Positions 1 through 7,100 of a stretch of DNA of 10,454 bases are shown piece by piece. Below the pieces are notes generated by a model, which saw only the letters and a program-made list of their open reading frames with translations, had not been told where the DNA came from and did no database searches. Made by a program: the position numbers and the translations under genes. The DNA comes from Desulfobulbaceae bacterium UBA5123 (lineage in GTDB: Bacteria > Desulfobacterota > Desulfobulbia > Desulfobulbales > UBA5123): contig DHYT01000017.1 in NCBI GenBank assembly GCA_002415465.1, positions 1 to 10,454 on the forward strand. Direction: 5' to 3'. Numbering within the stretch: position 1 is the first letter of the stretch; each line of letters begins with the position of its first letter.

Positions 1-3000
1 CCTTGAAGGATGCGTCCTTGCGATGGCGCGTCGAACTCCATACCCCGCTGACCCCGAGGCAGCAGAGGTCGGCGGTGTCGATCAGCACCCTTGTCTCCTT
101 GGCCGGATACAACTCCACCCGACCGGCGAGCGGCCGCCAGTGGAGAATGTTTTTGCCGGGGCCGGTGGTCTTCTTGGCGCCGAAGCTCTGGAATTCATCG
201 ATCTTGAAATCGATGGTGCCGATCAGCGACCAGTCCGGCTTGCCGCCGTCGCAGGCATCGATCTGCATCCGTTCGACCGCATCCAGGTCGAACAGGAAAT
301 CGTCAATCGTCTGCTGCGATAAGATCGGCGAGGTAAAACCGAAATCCACCATCAAGCCGTCGACATCCGGGGTGACCGCCCCGTGCGCGGTCAAGGTTTC
401 ACCGCCGCCGAAGTCCAGATCAAGCTTCCTGACCAGCAGCTTGTCTCCCTTTCCCTGCAGGCGAATGGTGCCCACCTTGATAAACTCCGTTTTATAGCCC
501 CAGTACCATCTGAACTTCTCCGCCCGCAGCCAGCCGTCAAAACGTGAATCTGTCGAGGGGGCGGGCACCGTCATCCTGAAATCGCCTTGCAGGTCGCCGT
601 TGAGCAGATTCTTGTCAGCCATCAGCGCGCGGATGGTGGCGCCTTTCAAGGTTCCACGCCATTTGAGGGCGAAGGTTTCCGGTTTCTTGTCGAGCAGGTC
701 CAGGGTGAATTGTCCTTTCTCGTCGCCTTTGGCAAAGTCAAGCTTCATCAGCAACGGGTTGTCGGCCCGCGAATGCACATCGAAGGTGAGTGAGGGCTGC
801 GAAAAACCAATGCCGTCGGCATGCATGGCGCCGGCAAGGTGCAGATTCTCGTCGTCCCAGGCCAGACGCATATTGTCGATGTGGGCCGGGATGCGTGGCA
901 TCAGCGAGGGGGGCAGCCAGCCTTTTTTCTTGATCCAGTAACCGGACTCCTCGCCGATCACGCCGGCGAGATTCACCGCCCCCGACCAGTGCTGCAGGCG
1001 GTGATGTTGGAATTCGCCCCGCACGGTGATGGGATTTGCGCCGATGGCGTTCTCGCTCTCGGTGAGCTTGAGGCCGCCGTCGGTGAGAACGGCGCTGGCC
1101 TTGCGGGTTGTCACTTCCTCCGGCAGCAGGGTACTGCGCCAGCGCAGATTCTCGGCCGTGATGGGCAAGGTATATTGCCAGCGGGCCGGATCGAACAAAG
1201 GCCCTGATACGGCGACGCCCTTTCCCAGGGCAAGGGAGCCGTGGATCGCGGTGAGCAGGGGCCTGACGTGGCCGGCAAGGGCAGGGTAGGCGTCAAGGCC
1301 CTTGTACAGCGGGCCGGCGGCAAGGTTTGCCTCCAGATCGCCGATCGTCAGCCGTACCGGGGATTCCCCCCAGTGCACGGAGCCGCTGCTGCGGTTGATC
1401 CGTTGCTCGCCAATCTCGGCCGAGAGGTCCTGCCAGTCGATGACGCCGACCTTGGTGTCAATCGCAAGGGTGCCGCCATGCACCGCTATCGGCCACGGCG
1501 AGCGGTTGTAGTCGAATGACCCGCGCATCTTCCTGACCGTAACCGACACATCGACATGATGCTGGTGGTCACCCAAGGAAAGATGGCCGGAGGCCGTTCC
1601 CTTGGGGTTGCGAAAACGTGCCAGCTCTTCCTGGAAGGGTTGGTGGGGCACCTGCTGTTTGAGAACCGTGGCGATATCGGCGAGATCGGCATCAAGGTCA
1701 AGGTCAAGCTCAAAACCGAAATGATCCTCGGCCAGCCCCACCAGCAAGGTGCCGTTTCGGCCGACACTGTTGCCGAGTTTCGCGGAGAGGCCCTGCCCGG
1801 TCAGGGCGCCGTTTTCGATCAGGATGGGACCGGTTGCGTCGAAGAGATCAAGATCAATGTCAGGGATATGGATCTCGGCGGCTTTCACATCGGCGGCAAT
1901 GGTCATCTTGCGGAGATGGGCAAGATCGGTCAGCGGCCCGTTGAACTTGAAGGAAGCGCTGTCGGCGTTGCCCTTTCTGACAATGTCGCACACCATGGCG
2001 GCAATCTCGTCTTGAGGCAGGGTGGCAAGCACACCGGACCGGATCGCGGCCAGATCGATTTTTTTTGCCGCCAGATCGACGTGCCATTGATCGGCGCCGC
2101 CCGCCACCGGGGTACGACGCAGTGAACCATGCAGGGTGATTGCCGGCTTTTTGATTTCAAGTTCACGGATGGCAAGGGAGAGCGCCGGGCCATCCTTTTG
2201 GATGGAGAGGTCGGCAAAGCCGCAATTGATCGGCAACTCCCGTTCCTGGGCGTGGAGGAGCAGGCAGGGCAGGTCACCGACCAAGTCGAGGGTGAACCGG
2301 GCTGTCCCTTCACCGTTGACGCGGCTTTTAAGATTCAAAACCGAGTCGGCGACGGTGAGATCGCCGATGGCGCCGGTGGAGAGGGTGCTTCCCTTGCGCA
2401 GGATCAGTTTCTGGCAATCGATTTCGGCGTTATACCGCAACGAAGGCAGTTCGAGGTTGCCCTTCAGGGTGACCTTCTTGACAAACGGCGCCGAACCGCT
2501 GATGCGGCAGGCGAGCGTCGAGGGGGTCATGTCCAGGATGCCGTTGACCGCCGACAGGGAAAGGGCGGGGAGTGCCGGTATCCCGCCGGCGTCGATGCGG
2601 GGGGTGATGATGGAGCCGTTCTTGATCTTGATCAAAAGCGATGGGAGTTGCGGGACGGTGCTGCTGCTTTCTATCTTTTTCAGGATAATCCGCGGATCTT
2701 TAAGCGTTATGCTTCTGAGCCTGGCGGGTTGACCGGTAAGGATGGCCAGCCAGTCCGGATAGAGGGCCGCCACGGGCAGGGCGGCCTGCAGATGTTCGTT
2801 ATCGATTTTGAGATCACGAATGGAGACATGGGGAAAAGGTAGCCAGCGCCATTGCATGCCGCCCATGGAGACTTCGCCGGGGATCTCCTGTTGCAGGCGT
2901 TCGGCGATGGTTGCCGTGATCGCGTCGACATGGAGTATCTTGGGGGCAAGGTAGGCGATGGCGGGCAGGGTCACAGCCGCCGCCAGGATTATATAGAGAA

Positions 3001-3025
3001 CCGTTTTCTTGGCCGAATTCAGCAT
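1..3025 (-). CDS. AsmA-like envelope protein, C-terminus missing at window edge
   Basis: The minus-strand frame starting at ATG 3025-3023 stays open to the left edge, giving 1,008 residues without a stop. An in-frame TGA lies five codons upstream, so this ATG is the only reasonable start. The N-terminus has a Lys-Lys pair followed by one hydrophobic segment (about residues 8-27, TVLYIILAAAVTLPAIAYLA), which should anchor the protein in the inner membrane with the rest in the periplasm. Next comes an AsmA-like opening: a predicted helix, then GGMQWRWLPFPHVSIRDLKI, resembling the 'P..sl.dv.i' signature of AsmA proteins. The remainder is a long run of alternating short strands with G-D-L and G-x-L-x-L patterns, as in beta-rich AsmA/YhdP/TamB-type lipid-transport bridges. 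Near the edge, ADLCCLGVSG (about 985-994) resembles an 'A.LCGI...G' motif I recall near the C-terminus of large deltaproteobacterial AsmA proteins, so perhaps only 100 or so residues are missing. The gene follows the transporter by 121 bp on the same strand. A role in phospholipid transport or outer-membrane assembly is inferred from family only. Confidence 0.85.
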   Translation of the reverse strand, partial: MLNSAKKTVLYIILAAAVTLPAIAYLAPKILHVDAITATIAERLQQEIPGEVSMGGMQWRWLPFPHVSIRDLKIDNEHLQAALPVAALYPDWLAILTGQPARLRSITLKDPRIILKKIESSSTVPQLPSLLIKIKNGSIITPRIDAGGIPALPALSLSAVNGILDMTPSTLACRISGSAPFVKKVTLKGNLELPSLRYNAEIDCQKLILRKGSTLSTGAIGDLTVADSVLNLKSRVNGEGTARFTLDLVGDLPCLLLHAQERELPINCGFADLSIQKDGPALSLAIRELEIKKPAITLHGSLRRTPVAGGADQWHVDLAAKKIDLAAIRSGVLATLPQDEIAAMVCDIVRKGNADSASFKFNGPLTDLAHLRKMTIAADVKAAEIHIPDIDLDLFDATGPILIENGALTGQGLSAKLGNSVGRNGTLLVGLAEDHFGFELDLDLDADLADIATVLKQQVPHQPFQEELARFRNPKGTASGHLSLGDHQHHVDVSVTVRKMRGSFDYNRSPWPIAVHGGTLAIDTKVGVIDWQDLSAEIGEQRINRSSGSVHWGESPVRLTIGDLEANLAAGPLYKGLDAYPALAGHVRPLLTAIHGSLALGKGVAVSGPLFDPARWQYTLPITAENLRWRSTLLPEEVTTRKASAVLTDGGLKLTESENAIGANPITVRGEFQHHRLQHWSGAVNLAGVIGEESGYWIKKKGWLPPSLMPRIPAHIDNMRLAWDDENLHLAGAMHADGIGFSQPSLTFDVHSRADNPLLMKLDFAKGDEKGQFTLDLLDKKPETFALKWRGTLKGATIRALMADKNLLNGDLQGDFRMTVPAPSTDSRFDGWLRAEKFRWYWGYKTEFIKVGTIRLQGKGDKLLVRKLDLDFGGGETLTAHGAVTPDVDGLMVDFGFTSPILSQQTIDDFLFDLDAVERMQIDACDGGKPDWSLIGTIDFKIDEFQSFGAKKTTGPGKNILHWRPLAGRVELYPAKETRVLIDTADLCCLGVSGVWSSTRHRKDASFK

Positions 3026-3146
3026 CTGGCCGCCTGCTCAAAGCAAAATGAAATGGTTGTTGGGAGGTCTTTGGTGACCATCGCAGACAGCATACATCCC
3101 AAACAGGCGGGAGGCCAGTGATATTGCTGGTTCGCCACAGATAGTT
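3026..3146 (-). other. Gap between transporter and AsmA-like gene
   Basis: This 121-bp gap holds no convincing gene. A 6-bp inverted repeat (GCTGGT ... ACCAGC on the minus strand, 19-nt loop) straddles the transporter stop codon, but no T-run follows, so it is not a credible intrinsic terminator. I found no good minus-strand -35/-10 pair. Read-through from the transporter promoter into the AsmA-like gene is therefore possible but unproven. A loose GAGCAGG lies about 10 nt before the downstream start. Confidence 0.4.
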
Positions 3147-4703
3147 CTACACCAGCAGTTCGTCTTCCTCGGGGAGGTGCCGGCGCTTCAATTTTTTTGC
3201 CTCCCAGCGGCTGAAGGCAAAGATCAGCGCGGCCAGCAGGCAGACCAGCAGCCAGCCGCCGCCATAGAGGATCAACTGGTCGGTTGGGTAATCGCCGTAG
3301 TTTTTGGCAAGGTCCGCGTCGAGGGAGAGATAGAGGAGGTAGATGAGGATGAGCGGGGTGGTATAACGGATCAACAGGTTCCATACCGCCGGGATGTTGC
3401 TGCCCTGTTTGTTGATATGGTTGCGCAGTACGTGCGCCTGCAAAACCCAGCCGACCAGCAGGCATTCGAGGATCCCGCCCAGGATCAATCCGTAGTTGGT
3501 GACGAAGTGATCGGCGATATCCAGCAGGTAGAGGCCGCCGCGGGTAGTAAAGATCAGGCTGCCGGCATATCCGGCCAGACAGAGGCAGGTGACCACCCGT
3601 TTGCGCGGCCAGTCGAACTTGTCGGTGATCGAGCAGGAGAATGCCTCGATCAGCGAGACGCCGGAGGTGAAACCGGCAATCACCAGCATCATGAAGAAGA
3701 GGACCCCGAACAGGGAGTTCATGCTCGGCAGCATGGAGATCGCCTTGGGATAAACGACAAAGGCAAGCTGCGGGCCGCCCTTGATCGCGTCGGCAAACGA
3801 GGCGTTCTGGCTGTGGGCCATGAAGCCGACGATGCCGAACACCGCGAAGCCGGCGATAAAGGAGTAGAGGCAGTTGACGACACAGGTGATGACCGCGTTC
3901 TTGCCGATATCGCTTTTTTCCGGCAGGTAGCTTGCGTAGGTGATCATGATCCCGAAGCCCAGGGAGAGGGTGAAGAAGATCTGCCCGAAGGCGGCGGCCC
4001 AGACCTCGCCCGCGCCCTTGCGGACAACCGGATCGGCGGCGAAGAGGTTGATCTTCGACCAGTCGGCGCGCAGGTAATGGTTGGCGATGGCGTCGCCGGC
4101 CCCTTCCAGGGTCACGGTCCAGGCGACAATGATGATGGTGAGCAGAAACAGGATCGGCATGAAGATGAAGCTTGCCTTCTCGATGCCGTGACGGATATCG
4201 CGAAAGCAGATCAGCCAGCAGAGAATCCACACCAGCATGGTGGAAAAGGCGATGGGGATGCGGATGCCGCCCAGGATGGAGGCCGAGTCGGAAAGTTGCA
4301 GAAAATCCTTGAAGAAAAAGGCTTGCGGGTCGTTACCCCAGGAGAGATTAAATGCGAAGAAGAGGTAGTTGACGCACCAGCCGATCACCACCGAGTAGTA
4401 GAGCATGATCCCGAACATCGCCACCACCGGCATCCACCAGCCCAACCATTCAAAGCGGCTGTCGAGGCGGGCGAAACTGAGTGGCGAGGAGCCCTTCTCG
4501 CGATGGCCGACCCCGTATTCCAGCAGCATGATCGGGATGCCGGCGATAAGCAGCGCCACCAGGTAGGGGATCAGAAACGCGCCGCCGCCATACTGATGCG
4601 CCATATAGCTGAAACGCCAGATATTGCCGAGGCCGATGGCCGACCCGATGGCGGCAAGCAGAAAACCGAGATTGGATTGCCAACTGCTTCGAGATTTGGT
4701 CAT
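3147..4703 (-). CDS. Sodium-dependent transporter, NSS/SNF family
   Basis: A 518-residue inner-membrane protein of the neurotransmitter:sodium symporter family (LeuT/MhsT/TnaT relatives), expected to import amino acids or similar amines with Na+. The frame is open upstream to 4880, but the start at 4703 is chosen because MTKSRSSWQSNLGF is the usual family beginning, a GGGGA ribosome site sits 6 nt before it, and a promoter maps near 4773, which excludes the earlier starts. TM1 carries the unwound sodium/substrate segment GSAIGLGNIWRF (20-31), followed by GGGAFLIPY (39-47). TM6 has TLSLGFG (245-251) and ITYASY (254-259), and TM8 has AGFTSGVS (343-350), which contributes to the Na2 site in LeuT. 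About 11-12 hydrophobic segments are visible, ending in a charged tail EEDELLV. Length and motifs look intact. The substrate cannot be read from sequence. It is divergent from the oxidoreductase-lpxB-mutY run. Confidence 0.96.
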   Translation of the reverse strand: MTKSRSSWQSNLGFLLAAIGSAIGLGNIWRFSYMAHQYGGGAFLIPYLVALLIAGIPIMLLEYGVGHREKGSSPLSFARLDSRFEWLGWWMPVVAMFGIMLYYSVVIGWCVNYLFFAFNLSWGNDPQAFFFKDFLQLSDSASILGGIRIPIAFSTMLVWILCWLICFRDIRHGIEKASFIFMPILFLLTIIIVAWTVTLEGAGDAIANHYLRADWSKINLFAADPVVRKGAGEVWAAAFGQIFFTLSLGFGIMITYASYLPEKSDIGKNAVITCVVNCLYSFIAGFAVFGIVGFMAHSQNASFADAIKGGPQLAFVVYPKAISMLPSMNSLFGVLFFMMLVIAGFTSGVSLIEAFSCSITDKFDWPRKRVVTCLCLAGYAGSLIFTTRGGLYLLDIADHFVTNYGLILGGILECLLVGWVLQAHVLRNHINKQGSNIPAVWNLLIRYTTPLILIYLLYLSLDADLAKNYGDYPTDQLILYGGGWLLVCLLAALIFAFSRWEAKKLKRRHLPEEDELLV

Positions 4704-4734
4704 GGGCTGTCCCCGCCTGGTTGGGAATGAAGAA

Positions 4735-4758
4735 CCGGGCTCCGCAAGGGGAGCCCGG
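4735..4758 (-). promoter_or_regulatory. GC-rich hairpin in transporter leader
   Basis: CCGGGCTCC (4735-4743) and GGAGCCCGG (4750-4758) form a perfect 9-bp stem with a 6-nt loop. It lies between the predicted transcription start (about 4773) and the transporter's ribosome site (4710-4714). On the minus strand it is followed by TTCTTCATTCCC, which is T-rich but not a true T-tract. It could be a weak attenuator, a 5' mRNA-stabilising stem or a protein-binding site. It does not look like a known riboswitch: it is a single stem with no conserved flanks that I recognise. Confidence 0.5.
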
Positions 4759-4779
4759 ATATTGCCTCGACGAAGGTCA

Positions 4780-4807
4780 ATAATAGCATAACGTATTGAA
4801 ACGACAA
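4780..4807 (-). promoter_or_regulatory. Predicted sigma-70 promoter of the transporter
   Basis: On the minus strand there is a -35 TTGTCG (4807-4802), a 16-bp spacer and a -10 TATTAT (4785-4780) preceded by TGC, giving an extended -10. Predicted transcription start is about 4773, leaving a leader of roughly 70 nt that contains the hairpin at 4735-4758. The position agrees with choosing 4703 as the transporter start. Read from consensus only. Confidence 0.55.
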
Positions 4808-4821
4808 GCCCCTTTTGGGGA

Positions 4822-4858
4822 ACCGGGTTGAATTGCCGTTTTTGTTGTGTGACCCGGT
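4822..4858. repeat. Inverted repeat between divergent promoters, possible operator
   Basis: ACCGGGT (4822-4828) and ACCCGGT (4852-4858) are exact inverted copies whose centres are 30 bp apart, close to three helical turns. Each half is itself symmetric (ACC-S-GGT), and the left one extends to AACCGGGTT. The pair lies between the transporter -35 and the likely promoter of the oxidoreductase operon, a natural place for a shared regulator. No regulator gene is in the window, so this is a candidate only. Confidence 0.3.
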
Positions 4859-4895
4859 GCGGGATGGTAGAATGCCGCACTTGTAATCCGTTGCA

Positions 4896-4901
4896 TACAA
4901 T
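4896..4901 (+). promoter_or_regulatory. Possible -10 element for the oxidoreductase-lpxB-mutY run
   Basis: TACAAT lies 35 bp before the oxidoreductase ATG and would place the transcription start near 4908. No good -35 is seen at 16-18 bp upstream, so either the promoter needs an activator or this match is chance. The leader after it is A-rich (AAAGATAAAGAAACG), with only a weak AAAGA-type ribosome site. Confidence 0.3.
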
Positions 4902-4936
4902 AGCGTCAGCCTCTCAACAAAGATAAAGAAACGCAC

Positions 4937-5905
4937 ATGAAAAAGATTCGAGTCGGAGTAATCGGGGTGGGCTATCTCGGTAAATTCCACGCCCAGAAGT
5001 ATGCGGCCATGGATGACGTCGAACTGGCCGGGGTGGTGGATGTGGACGAGGCCATCGCCGCGCGGGTGGCGGCCACCTGCAATACCACGCCCTACACGGA
5101 CTTTCGCAAGCTCCTCGACCATGTCGACGCGGTCAGCGTGGTGGTGCCGACCAGCTACCATCATACCGTCGCCTCCGCCTGTCTCGATCGCGGCATCGAT
5201 CTGCTCATCGAAAAGCCCATGACCTCAAGCCTTGCCGAGGCCGACGACCTGATCAGTCGCGCCGAGGCCAACAAATGCATCTTGCAGGTGGGGCTGCTGG
5301 AACGGTTCAACCCGGCGGTGATGGCCATGCGCGACCATCTCACCACGCCGCTGTTCATCGAATCGCACCGGATTCACTCCTTCAAGAGCCGCGGCCTCGA
5401 CGTGGATGTGGTTCTCGATCTGATGATCCATGACATCGATATCATCCTGAGCGTGGTCAAGTCGCCGCTCAAGACCATCCATACCGTCGGCGTGCCGGTG
5501 GTCACCAACACCACCGATATCGCCAACGCCCGCCTGATCTTTGAAAACGGCTGCACCGCCAATGTCACGGTGAGCCGGATTTCAAAGGAAAACATCCGCC
5601 GGATGCGGATCTTTCAACCCAACGCCTACCTTTCGGTTGATTTCGCCAAGAAGGAAATCATGGTAATCAAGCAGCTGCCGGGGTTTGACGAAAACGGCAT
5701 GCCCAAGGAGGACCAGCAGAATTTTGCCTACGGTGACAAGGACGCCCTGGAAACCGAGCTCCGTGACTTCGTCGCCAATGTCCGCACCCGGACCACGCCG
5801 CAGGTTTCGGGGCATGCCGGTCGCCGCGCCCTGGAGGTGGTGACTCAGATCATGTCCCAGAACCGGCAACATGCCGAGCAGTTCAAAAGCCTGCTGCAGG
5901 GCTGA
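4937..5905 (+). CDS. Gfo/Idh/MocA-family NAD(P)-dependent oxidoreductase, lipid A-associated
   Basis: A 322-residue protein with the two-domain architecture of the Gfo/Idh/MocA family. The N-terminal Rossmann fold begins at once with VGVIGVGYLGKFHAQ, in which GVGYLG (10-15) is the dinucleotide-binding glycine motif. IEKPMTSS (91-98) contains the EKP motif. The C-terminal alpha/beta substrate domain carries MIHDIDI (163-169), where H165 is the probable catalytic histidine. The stretch VGLLERFNPAV (118-128) and the RGLDVDVVLDLMIHDIDI region are, as I recall, characteristic of the subgroup encoded next to lpxB in deltaproteobacteria. The gene lies 27 bp upstream of lpxB, which supports a sugar-nucleotide role in lipid A synthesis. 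One precedent is GnnA, which oxidises the 3-OH of UDP-GlcNAc before transamination to UDP-GlcNAc3N. The GnnB aminotransferase partner is not in this window, so the substrate remains inference. Full length; ATG 4937 is the first start before the Rossmann strand. Confidence 0.92.
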   Translation: MKKIRVGVIGVGYLGKFHAQKYAAMDDVELAGVVDVDEAIAARVAATCNTTPYTDFRKLLDHVDAVSVVVPTSYHHTVASACLDRGIDLLIEKPMTSSLAEADDLISRAEANKCILQVGLLERFNPAVMAMRDHLTTPLFIESHRIHSFKSRGLDVDVVLDLMIHDIDIILSVVKSPLKTIHTVGVPVVTNTTDIANARLIFENGCTANVTVSRISKENIRRMRIFQPNAYLSVDFAKKEIMVIKQLPGFDENGMPKEDQQNFAYGDKDALETELRDFVANVRTRTTPQVSGHAGRRALEVVTQIMSQNRQHAEQFKSLLQG

Positions 5906-5932
5906 TGTCGCTCCGCCATCGCGATTGCACCC

Positions 5933-7081
5933 ATGTCTAACCCTCGAATCATGATCGTGGCCGGCGAGGCGTCCGGCGACATGCACGGCGCCAACCTCGC
6001 CAGGGCGTTAAAGCGTCTCTCGCCGGCGGCGTCCATCTGCGGCATGGGCGGCACGGCGATGGCCGAGGCAGGGGTGGAAATTCTCTACGACGCGGCCAGG
6101 ATGGCGGTGGTGGGGATCATCGAGGTGCTCAGCCATTTCTCCGATATTCGCGCCGCCAGGCGTACCCTGCTCACCGAATTGCGCGACAACCGTCCCGATC
6201 TCCTGATCCTCATCGATTATCCCGGCTTCAACCTGATGCTGGCCAAGCAGGCCAAGAAACTCGGGATTCCGATTTTCTATTACATCAGTCCCCAAGTTTG
6301 GGCCTGGCACGCCAGCCGGGTCAAGAAGATTCGCCGACTGGTGGATCGGATGGCGGTGATCCTTCCCTTTGAGAAGAAATTTTACCGACAGCGGGGAATG
6401 GCGGTGAATTTCGTCGGCCATCCGCTGCTGGACACCGTTGCCAGCAAGCTTTCCCGTGCCGATTTTCTGGCCCGGCACCAAATCCCCGCCGACGCCACCG
6501 TGGTCGGACTGCTGCCCGGCAGCCGCAAGAAGGAGATCGCCAACCTCCTGCCGGTCTACCTCGAGGCCGCCCGTCACCTGGCAGACGGGCATGACGAACT
6601 CGTGTTCCTGTTGCCGCTGGCCCCCTCCCTAAGCCGGGCCGACCTTGACGCCCACGGCCTGGCCGGGTGCCCGGTGCCGATCAGGGTGATCGACAGCGAC
6701 CGGTACGACATGATGGCCGCCTGCGACGCGGTGATTGCCGCCTCCGGCACCGTTACCCTGGAACTTGCCATCCTCGACATCCCCATGGTGGTCGCCTACC
6801 GGACCTCGCCCCTTACCTGCTGGCTGGCCCGCAAGCTGGTTGACGTCAAATACATGTCGCTGGTCAACCTGGTCGCCGACCGGCTGGTGGTGCCGGAGCT
6901 CCTGCAGGAAGAGGTGACCGCCGAAAGCCTTGCCGCTCAACTCGCCCCCTTGCTCTTCGCCCCCAGGGTGATTGCCGCCATGCGTGACGGCCTGGCCGAG
7001 GTGCGGGAGCGGCTCGGCGGCCCCGGCGCTTCGGAACGCGCCGCCGCGATCGCCCTTGAGATCATTAACGATCCCCGCTGA
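5933..7081 (+). CDS. lpxB: Lipid-A-disaccharide synthase
   Basis: A 382-residue GT-B-fold glycosyltransferase (GT19) that condenses UDP-2,3-diacylglucosamine with 2,3-diacylglucosamine 1-phosphate (lipid X) to give the tetra-acyl disaccharide 1-phosphate of lipid A. It acts as a peripheral protein on the cytoplasmic face of the inner membrane. Family motifs in order: AGEASGDMHG (10-19), the acid-containing IDYPGFN (94-100, D95 matching the E. coli catalytic Asp position), YISPQVWAW (117-125), LPFEKKFY (144-151), VGHPLLD (161-167), LLPGSRKKEI (193-202, R198) and ASGTVTLELA (270-279). Length is normal and all the key segments are intact. No clear Shine-Dalgarno sequence precedes the ATG, and the upstream gene ends 27 bp before it, so translation may depend on coupling. 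It sits between the oxidoreductase and mutY, with a 19-bp gap to the latter. Confidence 0.98.
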   Translation: MSNPRIMIVAGEASGDMHGANLARALKRLSPAASICGMGGTAMAEAGVEILYDAARMAVVGIIEVLSHFSDIRAARRTLLTELRDNRPDLLILIDYPGFNLMLAKQAKKLGIPIFYYISPQVWAWHASRVKKIRRLVDRMAVILPFEKKFYRQRGMAVNFVGHPLLDTVASKLSRADFLARHQIPADATVVGLLPGSRKKEIANLLPVYLEAARHLADGHDELVFLLPLAPSLSRADLDAHGLAGCPVPIRVIDSDRYDMMAACDAVIAASGTVTLELAILDIPMVVAYRTSPLTCWLARKLVDVKYMSLVNLVADRLVVPELLQEEVTAESLAAQLAPLLFAPRVIAAMRDGLAEVRERLGGPGASERAAAIALEIINDPR

Positions 7082-7100
7082 TCCCGCCGCGACCAACCCC

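Noticed and set aside
2129..2842. A 237-codon plus-strand frame and several similar ones over 1-2842
   Set aside because: They lie antisense to the continuous 1,008-residue AsmA-like frame, which starts with a membrane anchor and has consistent beta-strand patterning. The plus-strand frames overlap each other and lack recognisable domains.
3019..4230. A 403-codon minus-strand frame overlapping the transporter
   Set aside because: Same strand but a different phase from the transporter; Arg/Pro/Leu-rich frameshift composition without motifs.
3177..4730. A 517-codon plus-strand open frame opposite the transporter
   Set aside because: It is the antisense shadow of a GC-rich membrane-protein gene: highly charged, Asp/Glu/Gln-rich composition, no family motifs, while the opposite strand encodes a textbook NSS transporter.
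4704..4880. N-terminal extension of the transporter to an ATG at 4880 (577 residues)
   Set aside because: The extra 59 residues match nothing in the family, and the predicted promoter and leader hairpin fall inside them.
6972..7100. N-terminal extension of MutY to an ATG inside lpxB
   Set aside because: The 43 additional residues are the out-of-phase reading of the lpxB end, and normal MutY homology begins at 7101.
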